Below are positions 54,639-62,890 of a stretch of 64,000 nucleotides of DNA, one piece after another. Location of the stretch: NCBI RefSeq assembly GCF_001517105.1, contig NZ_LPVF01000012.1:62001-126000 (forward strand), given 5' to 3'. The stretch is from Bacillus halotolerans. GTDB taxonomy: Bacteria; Bacillota; Bacilli; Bacillales; Bacillaceae. Below the pieces are notes generated by a model. The model was not told the DNA's origin and did no database searches. It saw only the letters and a program-made list of their open reading frames with translations. Numbering within the stretch: position 1 is the first letter of the stretch; each line of letters begins with the position of its first letter. The position numbers were made by a program, and so were the translations under genes.

Positions 54639-56042
54639 TTATTTAGCTTCCCTTTGTTTTTTTACCTCTTCCAGCTGAGTGACCGTCACCAATTGATAGC
54701 CTTGATCGGTCAGTCTTTTGATAATCTCATCGGCCGCATCAGCAGAAGTGCCGTAAATATCATGAATTAAAATCGTCTTTCCGTCAGCCGCGTGGCTCAT
54801 GACTCGGTTGACAATTGTATTTTTATTTCGGTCTTTCCAATCTTCCGGATCAATGTCCCATAACGCGACATCCATTTTCAGCTTGCTGCGCAGTTCATCA
54901 TTAATGCCGCCATATGGAGGACGCACAAGCGTCGGACGATACCCGCTTATTTTTTCAATCATGTCCTGCGTGTCATTGATCTGCTTTACAGCCTCTTTCA
55001 CTGAAAGCCTTGTGAGAAGCGGGTGGCTCCATGAGTGGTTCCCCACTTCATTTCCTTCTTTCAGCATTCTTTTTAACGTTTCCGGATAATATTGAACCCT
55101 GCTGCCCAGCACAAAAAACGTTGCATGCCCTTCATATTTCTTCAAGGAGTCCAGAATCTGATTTGTTGTCGCAGGATTCGGACCGTCGTCGAAAGTAAGC
55201 GCAATGACTTTTTTATTCGGATCAACTGTTTCTTCTTTGGGTAATGAAATGACTTCGTGCTTCGGTTTTTGTTCTTTGATTTTATTTTTGTTTTTCGCTT
55301 TATCAATATATTGTTCTTTCAATATATCTTTTAAAAGATGTTTCTTAATCGCAATCGACTGCTCTCCAAGATAGCCCGCAGCGACTTGATATGTATCAAA
55401 ATAAAACTCGATATAATCTTCCTTGACGGCAAAACGGCTGAAATTTTCTTTTGCCGGTGCAGTTCCTTCTTTTAACAATTCGTCGTCCGCTGCAATGTCC
55501 TTATTCTTTTTAAGCTCATGATAAGCGATCAGCGAAAGCTTTTGTAAATAATCAGAGTCCTTTTTGAAAATATCATCAATAGAAAGAAAGGCTTCCTTGC
55601 TAAAATCAAAGTTAAATGTTTTTTTTACGGTTTGTCCATGCGCGCCGCCTATGTATTTATATTCATTAAAGACCACTGCCGCTGTCTGCTTGGCATAATG
55701 AACAATTTCATAATCGATGTTGAGTTCATTGCGCTTTTTTGTATGCTCTTGGTCAGCATCTTTCGTTTCCTTCTGAAATTGGCGAACCTCTTTCTCTGCG
55801 AAACTCTTTAATGCCGCATCCATTTTTTTATTTTTAAAAACAGGGTAGTTGACCGCGTAATTGAAGGTTTTCCCGTCATTCACAAGTGTTGCGATCTCCA
55901 CATCTCCATACTGAGAATCGGTTTTTACCTGATTCATGACCGTTTCTTTTTTTGATGTATTATGGCAAAAGCCTATAAGCCCTGCCGCACAAACAACTGC
56001 TAATAATACTTGAAACCATTTGATTCTTCTCGCCAACAACAC
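54639..56042 (-). CDS. pdaC: Peptidoglycan N-acetylmuramic acid deacetylase PdaC (YjeA)
   Basis: 467 residues. N-terminal membrane anchor (IKWFQVLLAVVCAAGLIGFC), DUF3298/DUF4163-type extracellular domain (residues ~40-240), then a NodB polysaccharide deacetylase domain: IALTFDDGPNPATTNQILDS, GNHSWSHPLLTRLS with zinc His, RPPYGG. Deacetylates peptidoglycan outside the cell, giving lysozyme resistance. Length equals the 168 protein. Confidence 0.95.
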   Translation of the reverse strand: MLLARRIKWFQVLLAVVCAAGLIGFCHNTSKKETVMNQVKTDSQYGDVEIATLVNDGKTFNYAVNYPVFKNKKMDAALKSFAEKEVRQFQKETKDADQEHTKKRNELNIDYEIVHYAKQTAAVVFNEYKYIGGAHGQTVKKTFNFDFSKEAFLSIDDIFKKDSDYLQKLSLIAYHELKKNKDIAADDELLKEGTAPAKENFSRFAVKEDYIEFYFDTYQVAAGYLGEQSIAIKKHLLKDILKEQYIDKAKNKNKIKEQKPKHEVISLPKEETVDPNKKVIALTFDDGPNPATTNQILDSLKKYEGHATFFVLGSRVQYYPETLKRMLKEGNEVGNHSWSHPLLTRLSVKEAVKQINDTQDMIEKISGYRPTLVRPPYGGINDELRSKLKMDVALWDIDPEDWKDRNKNTIVNRVMSHAADGKTILIHDIYGTSADAADEIIKRLTDQGYQLVTVTQLEEVKKQREAK

Positions 56043-56314
56043 AAACTCCTTCTTTCGTAATCACTTCGATTTATATCCCATCAAAAGATTCAGATGATGT
56101 TCTTTATGCTCATTCGTACTCAATTAGAAATATTTTTGTAACATTAAAGTAACATTTATTTCACTTTTGTAATAATAGGAGATTTAGAAGTTCTTGTCAA
56201 TCCCTTTCTGAGGATTTACTCAATTAAAAAAACAATTTGGTCGATGGACATACACCCATTTCTCATATCAGGAATAAAGTAAACAGAATAAAAAATGCTA
56301 GGGAGGTAACCCTC

Positions 56315-56551
56315 TTGGAATTTCCTGTTAATTACGATCAGTTTGAGCAAGTTTCACCTTTTGATGAAAGACAGCCATATTACTACCCGCGTCCGCGCCC
56401 TAGACCGCCATTTTATCCGCCTTATTATTACCCAAGACCGTTTTATCCGTTTTATCCGCGTCCGCCTTACTACTACCCGCGCCCACCTTACTACCCTTGG
56501 TACGGGTACGGCGGCGGATACGGCGGCGGATATGGAGGATACAACAGATAG
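56315..56551 (+). CDS. cotT: Spore coat protein CotT
   Basis: 78 residues from TTG 56315 with AGGGAGGT seven bases upstream (EFPVNYDQFEQVSPFDERQP follows). The rest is Pro/Tyr/Arg-rich (YYYPRPRPRPPFYPPYYYPR) and ends in Gly/Tyr repeats, as in CotT of 168, an inner-coat protein made in the mother cell and cut from a precursor. An in-frame extension to 56237 lacks a ribosome site. Confidence 0.92.
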   Translation: MEFPVNYDQFEQVSPFDERQPYYYPRPRPRPPFYPPYYYPRPFYPFYPRPPYYYPRPPYYPWYGYGGGYGGGYGGYNR

Positions 56552-56703
56552 CAGGCCGTGTTTACCGAGAATGGGGGCAGTCCAGCTCCCCTTTTTTTGT
56601 ATAAAAATTGACAATATCATGACAAATACAGGAAATAATTGTGATCTGGCTGGCCTCTTGGTACGATAACTAAAGCATGCAGTTTTGGGGGAGGCGTCTA
56701 TTT

Positions 56704-57663
56704 TTGGAGAATTCAAGAGTTTCTGCTCCGATTTCTGAAACAAAATACATAAAAGCCTCGAACCGGGTATCCGTTTACGATTTTATAAAGCTTGCAAAAC
56801 CCGGCATTATCATATCAAACTCGATAGCAGCCTTCGGCGGATTTTGGATCGCATTTGTGAGCTCAGAAATACCAATAACAGGACTCGCTTTTTTCATGAC
56901 AATGATAACGGCAATGCTTGGAACCGCGTTCGTCATGGCCTCCGGCACTGTCTACAACAACTATTTTGATCGGCATATGGATGCAAAAATGGAACGCACC
57001 CGCAGCAGGGCCTCAGTCACAGGAAAAATGCCGCCGGCTTTGATCTTAACGTATGGCTCTGTTTTAGGAATAGCAGGTCTTGCCATGCTGTATTCCCTCA
57101 ACCCTTTAACTGCAATTCTCGGACTGGCCGCCTTTATTTTTTATGCCATCATCTATACAGTATGGGTGAAACGGGCCTCAGTATGGAGCACGTTTGTCGG
57201 AAGCTTTCCGGGAGCTGCTCCGCCGCTGATGGGTTATTGTTCCGTCACAGGAGACATCAGTGTAACCGCCGTCATGTTATATGCCATTATGTTTCTGTGG
57301 CAGCCCCCGCATTTTTGGGCGATTGGGATAAGACGCAAAGAGGAATATCGGGCGGCTGGTGTCCCGCTCTTGCCTGTTGTAAAAGGAAATCATGTAACGA
57401 AAGTAAAAATGATTCAATATATTGCGGTCCTGGTGCCGATTACGCTATTATTTCCTTTTTCTCTCGGCACCGGCCATATAAGCCCATTTTATTTTTTAAC
57501 TGCCTTGGTTCTCGGAGGTATATGGATCAAAAAAAGCATGCAAGGATTCAAAACAGACGATGACGTAAAGTGGGCAAAGGATATGTTTGTCTACTCACTC
57601 ATTTATTTTTGCTTGCTGTTTTTTGTCATGATGATTGATTCATTTGTAATGTTATTAATCTGA
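56704..57663 (+). CDS. ctaO: Protoheme IX farnesyltransferase CtaO
   Basis: 319 residues from TTG 56704 with GGGGGAGG. UbiA prenyltransferase, about nine membrane segments; Asp-rich site NNYFDRHMDAKMERTRSRA near residue 88 and a second polar loop with RRKEEYRAAGVPLLPVV. Makes heme O from heme B for terminal oxidases; paralogue of CtaB. Position and sequence match 168. Confidence 0.94.
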   Translation: MENSRVSAPISETKYIKASNRVSVYDFIKLAKPGIIISNSIAAFGGFWIAFVSSEIPITGLAFFMTMITAMLGTAFVMASGTVYNNYFDRHMDAKMERTRSRASVTGKMPPALILTYGSVLGIAGLAMLYSLNPLTAILGLAAFIFYAIIYTVWVKRASVWSTFVGSFPGAAPPLMGYCSVTGDISVTAVMLYAIMFLWQPPHFWAIGIRRKEEYRAAGVPLLPVVKGNHVTKVKMIQYIAVLVPITLLFPFSLGTGHISPFYFLTALVLGGIWIKKSMQGFKTDDDVKWAKDMFVYSLIYFCLLFFVMMIDSFVMLLI

Positions 57664-57669
57664 TAATTT

Positions 57670-57710
57670 TATGCAAAAAGAGCCACACATTAATGTGACT
57701 CTTTTTTGTT
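57670..57710. terminator. Terminator of ctaO
   Basis: AAAAGAGCCACA-CATTAA-TGTGACTCTTTT with flanking A/T tracts. Confidence 0.8.
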
Positions 57711-57884
57711 TGGAAAAACAGTCTCTAATAGAAATGTCAGGATAATAAACACAGCCGCGCAAATCAAAAATCGGACGATTTCAGTCAAAATCCAGCTATG
57801 GGCAATACTTATATCATCGGTTTCCTGGAGGACTGCACATATTGAAAAAATAGTGAGTATGTATTTTAGGATTTCTTTGTTCAT
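57690..57884 (-). CDS. Possible small membrane protein, 64 residues
   Basis: ATG 57884: NKEILKYILTIFSICAVLQE and a second hydrophobic stretch (IVRFLICAAVFIILTFLLET). Two membrane segments, no clear ribosome site; the 3' end runs into the ctaO terminator. Unrecognised; could be non-coding. Confidence 0.4.
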   Translation of the reverse strand: MNKEILKYILTIFSICAVLQETDDISIAHSWILTEIVRFLICAAVFIILTFLLETVFPNKKESH

Positions 57885-58125
57885 GGACACCATCACTTTC
57901 TGGATATGATCACCAATATCCAAAATAACACATAGCTGAGAGCGGCAAAAGCCGAAAGAGCAAAAAAGTACCGGCCCAGGCTGAACTAAATTTCCAACCA
58001 AATACATAATGGCTCTCCATTCTAAGATATGAATATATCAGGAAATATAGAAAAATTGCCCAACCGCCTACATTATGGTAATATATAATTTGCTTTTCTC
58101 ATGTTCATTGATTTGGAGGCGTACG

Positions 58126-58434
58126 ATGAAAGGGATTGTTTTAGTTGTTCAGCTTGGATTTTCATTCATGGCTTTTCTGTTTTTAGCCGCTGTCAATTGG
58201 TATCAAGGAAGCGAGCTTGTTTCAGATCAATTCGATTGGAATTACACAGCCACATTTTCAAAGCTTCTTAACGGCATTGACACCATCACCAGCCCCAAAC
58301 AAATTTCACAGCTGGACTTTTTCATATACTCTGCGAAACACTATCCGGTCATAAGTATAGTGATGATCTGTTCGTTTTTATATGTGTTATTATCACTTTT
58401 TCTGCTGATTCGCGATTGCCGCACGGCTCGATAA
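58126..58434 (+). CDS. yjdJ: Small membrane protein YjdJ (DUF4306)
   Basis: 102 residues from ATG 58126 (TTTGGAGG). Two membrane segments: GIVLVVQLGFSFMAFLFLAA and VISIVMICSFLYVLLSLFLL, joined by an extracellular loop with NWYQGSELVSDQFDW. DUF4306-type; function unknown. Symbol by synteny after ctaO. Confidence 0.75.
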   Translation: MKGIVLVVQLGFSFMAFLFLAAVNWYQGSELVSDQFDWNYTATFSKLLNGIDTITSPKQISQLDFFIYSAKHYPVISIVMICSFLYVLLSLFLLIRDCRTAR

Positions 58435-58758
58435 AGAATATGTCATTTCCACATGCCCCATTGAAATACCATATAAGGAGCACCGTTATGATCCTCCCCC
58501 TCTTTTTTCTTTCATCGCCAGTTCATCTAAAGGATATGGCAAGGCACAGCTCGCTCCGCGTACTTGATTTCTAAGCATTCCACGATTAGGTGCGCGATTT
58601 ACATCTTCTCTATATTCGTATGGTCAATCAGACCTGCGTTTATATGATCCGATCTTGAATGTTCTTGCCTCATTGGTTATTTTCGGTTTCACCTTTTGTT
58701 TTTCCATCTTTCGGAACTTTCCTCTCGCTCTTTCGTATAACCTTACAGGAGGTATCAC
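58435..58758. other. Gene-poor interval between yjdJ and the DUF4177 gene
   Basis: About 320 bases. It holds a 28-codon frame (58488-58574; MILPLFFLSSPVHLKDMARH) with AAGGAG upstream, which is too short to credit. No terminator stands out. Confidence 0.4.
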
Positions 58759-58956
58759 ATGATGAAAGAGTATGAATTCGTTAGAGTCGAACTCAGTACC
58801 ATGAGAAGAAGACCCAAAGAAGACTACCAACAAATCATTCGTGACTATGCTCAAAGAGGATGGAAGTTTATTCAGATTTTCGCCCCTAGTATAGACGGGT
58901 ATGGAGCAGCTGCTTATTTTGAAATGATATTTGAAAGAGATGTGGAAGATGCTTAG
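58759..58956 (+). CDS. DUF4177-like small protein, 65 residues
   Basis: ATG 58759 with GGAGG six bases upstream. [20 protein letters not shown], then [19 protein letters not shown] and [11 protein letters not shown]: the DUF4177 pattern (tyrosine start, G-W-x-hydrophobic centre). Widespread small cytosolic fold of unknown function. Not recalled from this locus in 168. Confidence 0.78.
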   Translation: MMKEYEFVRVELSTMRRRPKEDYQQIIRDYAQRGWKFIQIFAPSIDGYGAAAYFEMIFERDVEDA

Positions 58957-58978
58957 TCTTTATGGCTAAGCATTCTTA
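58946..58978 (+). terminator. Terminator of the DUF4177 gene
   Basis: ATGCTTAG-TCTTTATGG-CTAAGCAT then TCTT. Confidence 0.65.
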
Positions 58979-59012
58979 CCATTGAGTAACTTATATTTAT
59001 AAATGACAAATC

Positions 59013-59044
59013 ATAAAAAGCTTACAATGAGTAAGCTTTTTTGA
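59013..59044. terminator. Bidirectional hairpin downstream of merR
   Basis: AAAAAGCTTAC-AATGA-GTAAGCTTTTTT, symmetric with A/T tails. Suitable for the minus-strand merR gene and for rightward transcripts. Confidence 0.75.
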
Positions 59045-59138
59045 CCCTTCATGACAAAGAAATACTCTAGTTTTTTCAATCGTGCTTCAAACTTCGCTTT
59101 CGTTTTCGCTCGATAAAGTCCATGCATCAGTTCAATGC

Positions 59139-59907
59139 TTAATCATTAACTTTCCCAGTATACGCATAGATCACCTGTCTTAGAAATTCAGCTAATCCCT
59201 CACCATGTTGATCGTAATATCGCTTAAAGCGCTCATCTGATACATACATCTCCCCTAGACCTGCATGAGCTTCTTTGCTGTAGTCGCTCCAATGATAAAG
59301 AAGCCATTTTTTTGTGTAATTCCGCCGCTTTCAAGGCATCTTCACTTTTTGGATCTCCTTCTTCAAATGCTTTTTTAAGTTTTTCAAACAATTCTTTTTC
59401 TGTAGCGGTCAGCTCTTCATATTGCTCCTTTGTCATATTCAATACTTTTTGGTTAGTTTCTTCCACCGCTTCTTCTCCATACTTTTGGCGTATTTCGGCT
59501 CCGTATTTCCGCTCGTTTTCTTCCACAAGCTCTTTTTTAAATCCTTTAAATTTCTCTTCATCTCTCATCTTTTCGTTTCTCTCCTCTGCATGAATTGTTT
59601 TCTCTACATTTTGTATAAGACTATCAATCCGGGCTCTTTCTTCTAGAAGCTCTGCATGATGATCCTTTAATGCTTTATAACGATTAAAAGATGGGGAAAA
59701 GATTAATTTTTTTATCTCCTCTAATTGGAAACCTAACTCTCGATAAAATAAAATGTGCTGTAATTCGTTGATTTCTTTTTCCCCATAAATTCGGTATCCT
59801 GATGAATTAATCCGTGCTGGCTTTAAAAGGTTAATCTCATCATAATACCTAAGCGTTCTTGTGCTGACTCCCGCTAATTTGGCTAACTTCTGAACGGTAT
59901 ATTCCAT
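59139..59907 (-). pseudogene. MerR-family regulator with TipAS domain, frameshifted at A7
   Basis: ATG 59907 with GGAGGGAG. MerR helix-turn-helix at residues 1-70 (TVQKLAKLAGVSTRTLRYYD), a coiled-coil dimer helix, and a TipAS drug-binding domain from about 110 (KEQYEELTATEKELFEKLKK). After ELHKK the frame changes at A7 (59307-59313) and ends at 59233 in unrelated residues. With six A's it continues KWLLYHWSDYSKEAHAGLG, FKRYYDQHGEGLAEFLRQVI and stops at 59139, a normal TipAS end. As written the protein lacks about 50 residues. Mta/TipA-type activators bind multidrugs and regulate efflux genes. Its own promoter has a MerR operator. Confidence 0.85.
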
Positions 59908-59922
59908 TTCTTCTCCCTCCTT

Positions 59923-59964
59923 ATACATTAACCGTACACTTTGACGTAACGTGAATGTCAAAGC
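59923..59964 (-). promoter_or_regulatory. MerR-type autoregulatory promoter
   Basis: Minus strand: -35 TTGACA, 19-base spacer, -10 TACGGT. The spacer region contains the inverted repeat CTTTGAC ... GTCAAAG. A 19-bp spacer with a dyad is the hallmark of MerR-activated promoters. Confidence 0.75.
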
Positions 59965-59967
59965 TTT

Positions 59968-60008
59968 TTTAAAAAAGATCTCCTTGAATTTTCAAGGAGA
60001 TGATTTAT
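59968..60008 (-). terminator. Terminator of the 54-residue gene
   Basis: ATCTCCTTG-AAAATT-CAAGGAGAT then CTTTTTTAAAA on the minus strand. Confidence 0.85.
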
Positions 60009-60032
60009 CTGCAACATGTCATATACCGAAAC

Positions 60033-60197
60033 TTATTTGATGTCTCTATTAAGAAGTTCTTTTAAAAGTTGATTGAACTCCTCCTGCTGTTTTATACTTT
60101 TGCGAAGGGAGTCTGCTACTGCTTTGTTCTCACCGCCAGACTGATGCATATTCCTGTTAGCTGCAAATATCTTTTCATAATAAAGAGCAGGCACCAT
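60033..60197 (-). CDS. Hypothetical small protein, 54 residues
   Basis: ATG 60197 with GGGGGAG upstream: VPALYYEKIFAANRNMHQSG followed by a helical, Gln/Lys/Leu-rich tail (KQQEEFNQLLKELLNRDIK). Unrecognised. A longer frame to 60386 adds a hydrophobic segment but has no ribosome site. Strong terminator downstream supports a real transcript. Confidence 0.6.
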   Translation of the reverse strand: MVPALYYEKIFAANRNMHQSGGENKAVADSLRKSIKQQEEFNQLLKELLNRDIK

Positions 60198-60432
60198 CTC
60201 TGCTCCCCCTTTACTCCTTATCATCCGTTTCTTTTGCTCCAGATGGTTATTCTTACCATTCATGAATTTTTCTGGTGCGTTACATATTACGGATACGTTA
60301 TAGAGAGAGAAAATAATGAATATGCATTGTAACAAACTTGTTATAGAGGAAACAATTAATTCTCGATTCATGAGATAAATGAACATAAAAGAATCACATG
60401 TATAGATATCAAATAGAAGAGGGGCTAAAGAG

Positions 60433-60939
60433 ATGGTTCTCCTTGAAACGGATCGGTTACTATTAAAAACGATTGATGTTAATCTTCTAGACGCTGCATC
60501 TAAACTGGATCATCAGGCTATTATAGACCTGGGTTATAAAACAAATGGGGAATGGCCAAACTCAGATTTTTTTGAAGCAATTCCTTATTTCCGCGAGATT
60601 TTAATCAAAAATAAAGGAACAAGAGGATTTGATTCATGGATCATTTTAAAGAAGAATGATTATGAAATTGTCGGAGGAACTGGGTTTTTAGGCGACCCTG
60701 ATACGGATGGCATGGTTGAAATCGGTTTTGCAACAAATAAAAGTCACCGCCGTAAAGGTTATTGTTTTGAGGCTGCTCAAAAGTTAATAAACTGGGCATT
60801 AAGCAAAGAGAATGTTAACTGTATTGCGGCAAGATGTGAACATGGCAATATGGGTTCACAGCATATTTTGAAGAAGTTAGGGTTTAAACTGGACCGTGAA
60901 GAAAAAGACTTTATCCATTGGAGATACGCTAAAGTGTAA
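60433..60939 (+). CDS. yjdG: GNAT N-acetyltransferase YjdG
   Basis: 168 residues. GNAT fold of the ribosomal-protein-type acetyltransferases: LLETDRLLLKTID at the start, IGFATNKSHRRKGYCFEAAQ (acetyl-CoA P-loop, Q/R-x-x-G-x-G/A variant) near residue 97, and NMGSQHILKKLGFKLDRE at the end. Matches YjdG of 168 closely. Substrate unknown. GAGGGG ribosome site. Confidence 0.92.
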   Translation: MVLLETDRLLLKTIDVNLLDAASKLDHQAIIDLGYKTNGEWPNSDFFEAIPYFREILIKNKGTRGFDSWIILKKNDYEIVGGTGFLGDPDTDGMVEIGFATNKSHRRKGYCFEAAQKLINWALSKENVNCIAARCEHGNMGSQHILKKLGFKLDREEKDFIHWRYAKV

Positions 60940-60959
60940 AAACATATTCTTCACTTATA

Positions 60960-60990
60960 AGAAAGCAGGCTCTATGCCTGCTTTTTCAAG
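60960..60990. terminator. Bidirectional terminator between yjdG and yjdF
   Basis: AAGCAGGC-TCTAT-GCCTGCTTTTTC; usable from both sides. Confidence 0.8.
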
Positions 60991-61404
60991 CTATTTTCCT
61001 CTATGCTTTTTTTTAGCTTTTTGCTTTCTGATGAGATACTTTTGTTCTTTTATTTTTTCTCTTTGTTCTTTCGTTATTTGTTTTTTCTTTTGCTTCTTCG
61101 CTTCCAACTCTTATTTCATCGCATCCTGTCCCTTTAAGGATGCTCCGGCACGTTTCAATTCCTTCGAAACCTGACGTTGCAATCTTTTCGGATTTATCTT
61201 TTTCTGATCTTGGGCTTTTACACTAACTCCTTCCTGCTCAGACTGGGACAGAGTCTTTAAGAGTTGTCTATTAACAAAATCTAATACTTCAGAATCCTTC
61301 GGCTCTTTTCCAAACAAATGCTGAGAGGCCTTTAGTTTTCCGTTTTTCACAACCTCAATAACTCCTACCCAAAACTGACCATTGTAGTAAATCGTTAATT
61401 TCAT
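60991..61404 (-). pseudogene. yjdF: YjdF (DUF2992) gene interrupted by an in-frame stop
   Basis: ATG 61404 with GAGGGGGG. KLTIYYNGQFWVGVIEVVKN then HLFGKEPKDSEVLDFVNRQL match YjdF. The frame hits TAA at 61113-61111 after GQDAMK, yet continues in the same frame as LEAKKQKKKQITKEQREKIK and ends KAKKKHRGK at a TAG (60993-60991), the usual YjdF tail. So this is a nonsense codon, not a frameshift: the translated product is 97 residues instead of 137. Whether the Lys-rich tail is needed is unknown. An apparently intact riboswitch-like leader lies upstream. Confidence 0.85.
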
Positions 61405-61507
61405 AACGATTCCCCCCTCTTTTAAATGATGAAAGAATGATGGACATCCCGAGGAGGGGAAGGTTACTGACATAATAAAAATGCATTCGGACTACCAACC
61501 GAATCGT
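61402..61507 (-). ncRNA. yjdF-type riboswitch leader
   Basis: In the 5' leader of yjdF. Elements: a hairpin ATTCGG/CCGAAT (61504-61499 with 61490-61485), a segment CCTTCCCCTCCTC (61463-61451) complementary to the ribosome site AGAGGGGGGA (61420-61411), and ACGATTC (61507-61501) complementary to GAATCGT (61412-61406) just before ATG. Masking of the ribosome site fits translational control, and the yjdF RNA motif (azaaromatic-binding) is known at this gene. Not searched against a covariance model. Confidence 0.7.
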
Positions 61508-61814
61508 GTTTTTTCATTCTTTTGCTTAAATTTTATCAATTTTTCTCTTTAGAGAAAAGATATTGAGAGCATACTTCAAGGAATAAGTCATGCATCAGCT
61601 TGACCCTTTTTTTCTCTATTCAAAATCAAGGAATCCAAAGAAGACTGAAAAAATTAAATAGAATTGCATTCTCTTCTTTCAATAGAATATCAAGCTACGG
61701 TTTCCTTTTGTTTCGCAAAAGCCGGCAGCTGTCAGGCGTTCACAAAAGCGTGGATCCCATTATTTTCATGCCCCTTTATGAAAGCAGCCTCTGCCGAACC
61801 AGTTTCATCTTTGT
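61508..61814. other. Gene-free interval upstream of the yjdF leader
   Basis: About 300 bases. The yjdF promoter probably lies near 61520-61560 (AT-rich). A plus-strand frame 61600-61869 has no ribosome site and no recognisable content. Confidence 0.4.
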
Positions 61815-61860
61815 ACGAAAAACGGAACTAACTCAAGTTCATTCGAGTCAGCTCCGCTTG
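61815..61860 (-). terminator. Terminator of the YozQ-like gene
   Basis: GCGGAGCTGACTC ... GAGTTAGTTCCGT followed by TTTTTCG on the minus strand. Confidence 0.82.
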
Positions 61861-61865
61861 ATTAT

Positions 61866-62162
61866 TTAGTCCAAGTTTTGGTCGATGGTTCCCTCAAAAT
61901 AGTCATCACTGACTTGTTCATGCGTTTCAGCCAAACCCTGTTCCAATTGAGTGGTTCCTTTGTAATCTGACGGTTCAAAATATTTTCCTGCGACATCCAT
62001 ATTTTCATTTGCTTCTTCTTTGTTATTGGTTTGTTCGTTCTTGCCTAATGTCTCTGACTTAGGATCGCCATTTTGATTAAAATCAAAGTCCTTGTCGATT
62101 TCAGAAAATCTTTTATAATCATCAGGTCTGTCTGCTCCATTTTTTTGAGTCACATCATCCAC
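61866..62162 (-). CDS. YozQ-like DUF4025 protein
   Basis: 98 residues, very acidic and Asn/Gln-rich: DKDFDFNQNGDPKSETLGK, then DVAGKYFEPSDYKGTTQLEQ and GLAETHEQVSDDYFEGT, resembling DUF4025/YozQ. Such proteins are small, soluble and often sporulation-associated. AAAGGGAG ribosome site. Symbol not given because the 168 yozQ is elsewhere as I recall. Confidence 0.72.
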   Translation of the reverse strand: MDDVTQKNGADRPDDYKRFSEIDKDFDFNQNGDPKSETLGKNEQTNNKEEANENMDVAGKYFEPSDYKGTTQLEQGLAETHEQVSDDYFEGTIDQNLD

Positions 62163-62242
62163 TCCCTTTCCTTATCAATCAATATGACAGGCCAAAAACA
62201 ATTGGCCCAGATCTTGATATTAGGCTTTCATTGAAACAAAAC

Positions 62243-62365
62243 TTATTTGGTCCTCTTTGAACCTGTGCCATGTTTTTTAGGGTCATCTGCTTTGAATGCT
62301 GTTTCAGTCTCATGATCATTTCTTATTTGTTCAATACTTGAATTTTGAATCCCTTTTTTAGCCAT
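62243..62365 (-). CDS. Small basic protein, 40 residues
   Basis: ATG 62365 with AGAGGTG: AKKGIQNSSIEQIRNDHETE then a C-terminus KKHGTGSKRTK. Hydrophilic and small like minor acid-soluble spore proteins. Upstream TGAATG ... 17 ... CAGAATA is reminiscent of a sigma-F/G promoter. The role is a guess. Confidence 0.6.
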   Translation of the reverse strand: MAKKGIQNSSIEQIRNDHETETAFKADDPKKHGTGSKRTK

Positions 62366-62437
62366 GCTTTCACCTCTTTTCTGAAAACATTGGAATATCA
62401 GCTTCACCCTTATTCTGTCTTTTGTGCAGGCATTCAT

Positions 62438-62750
62438 TCACCCCTTTTGACCAATAACAAAAAAACTCTTAAGAGGGGCCATTCGTCATGAGTACTAGTT
62501 CTGTATCTGCCAAAGCATAATTTATCTTTCAGCAAACACAATAAGTTTAAAGAATGTCATATGACAGAAACTGTTCCGTTTACTGTAAGAAAAACACTCT
62601 TTATTTAGAGGATCACCCAGTATAAAAACAAGTCTAGAATTATGTAGTTATGTATTAAGCCTAATTGCTGAAGTGACTGCCGTTGGATCGGATACATTCA
62701 TGCTAGTGAATCTGGTTTTTTTCATTGAATCGGAAAAGCAGATTAGATTG
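62438..62750. other. Gene-free interval downstream of csn
   Basis: About 310 bases without a gene. AT-rich, no clear hairpin or repeat before the csn terminator. Confidence 0.45.
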
Positions 62751-62778
62751 AAAAAAGCCCTTCTCTCTGAGAAGGTCT
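62751..62778 (-). terminator. Terminator of csn
   Basis: CCTTCTC-AGA-GAGAAGG then GCTTTTTTC on the minus strand. Lies about 115 bases beyond the csn stop. Confidence 0.75.
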
Positions 62779-62890
62779 AAGTAATCGTAATGACATTTAC
62801 ACAATCGGTTCATACCTTAAACCGCGCCATATTAATGAGGGCAGCGGGTGTATTCGCAAAGGGTGCAGTCGGTTTCTTTACACTTGCTGC

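Noticed and set aside
58488-58574. 28-codon frame with AAGGAG, possible toxin-like peptide
   Set aside because: No antisense RNA or terminator arrangement typical of type I toxins; too short to support.
61600-61869. Plus-strand 89-codon frame
   Set aside because: No ribosome site, no recognisable motif; overlaps the terminator of the YozQ-like gene.
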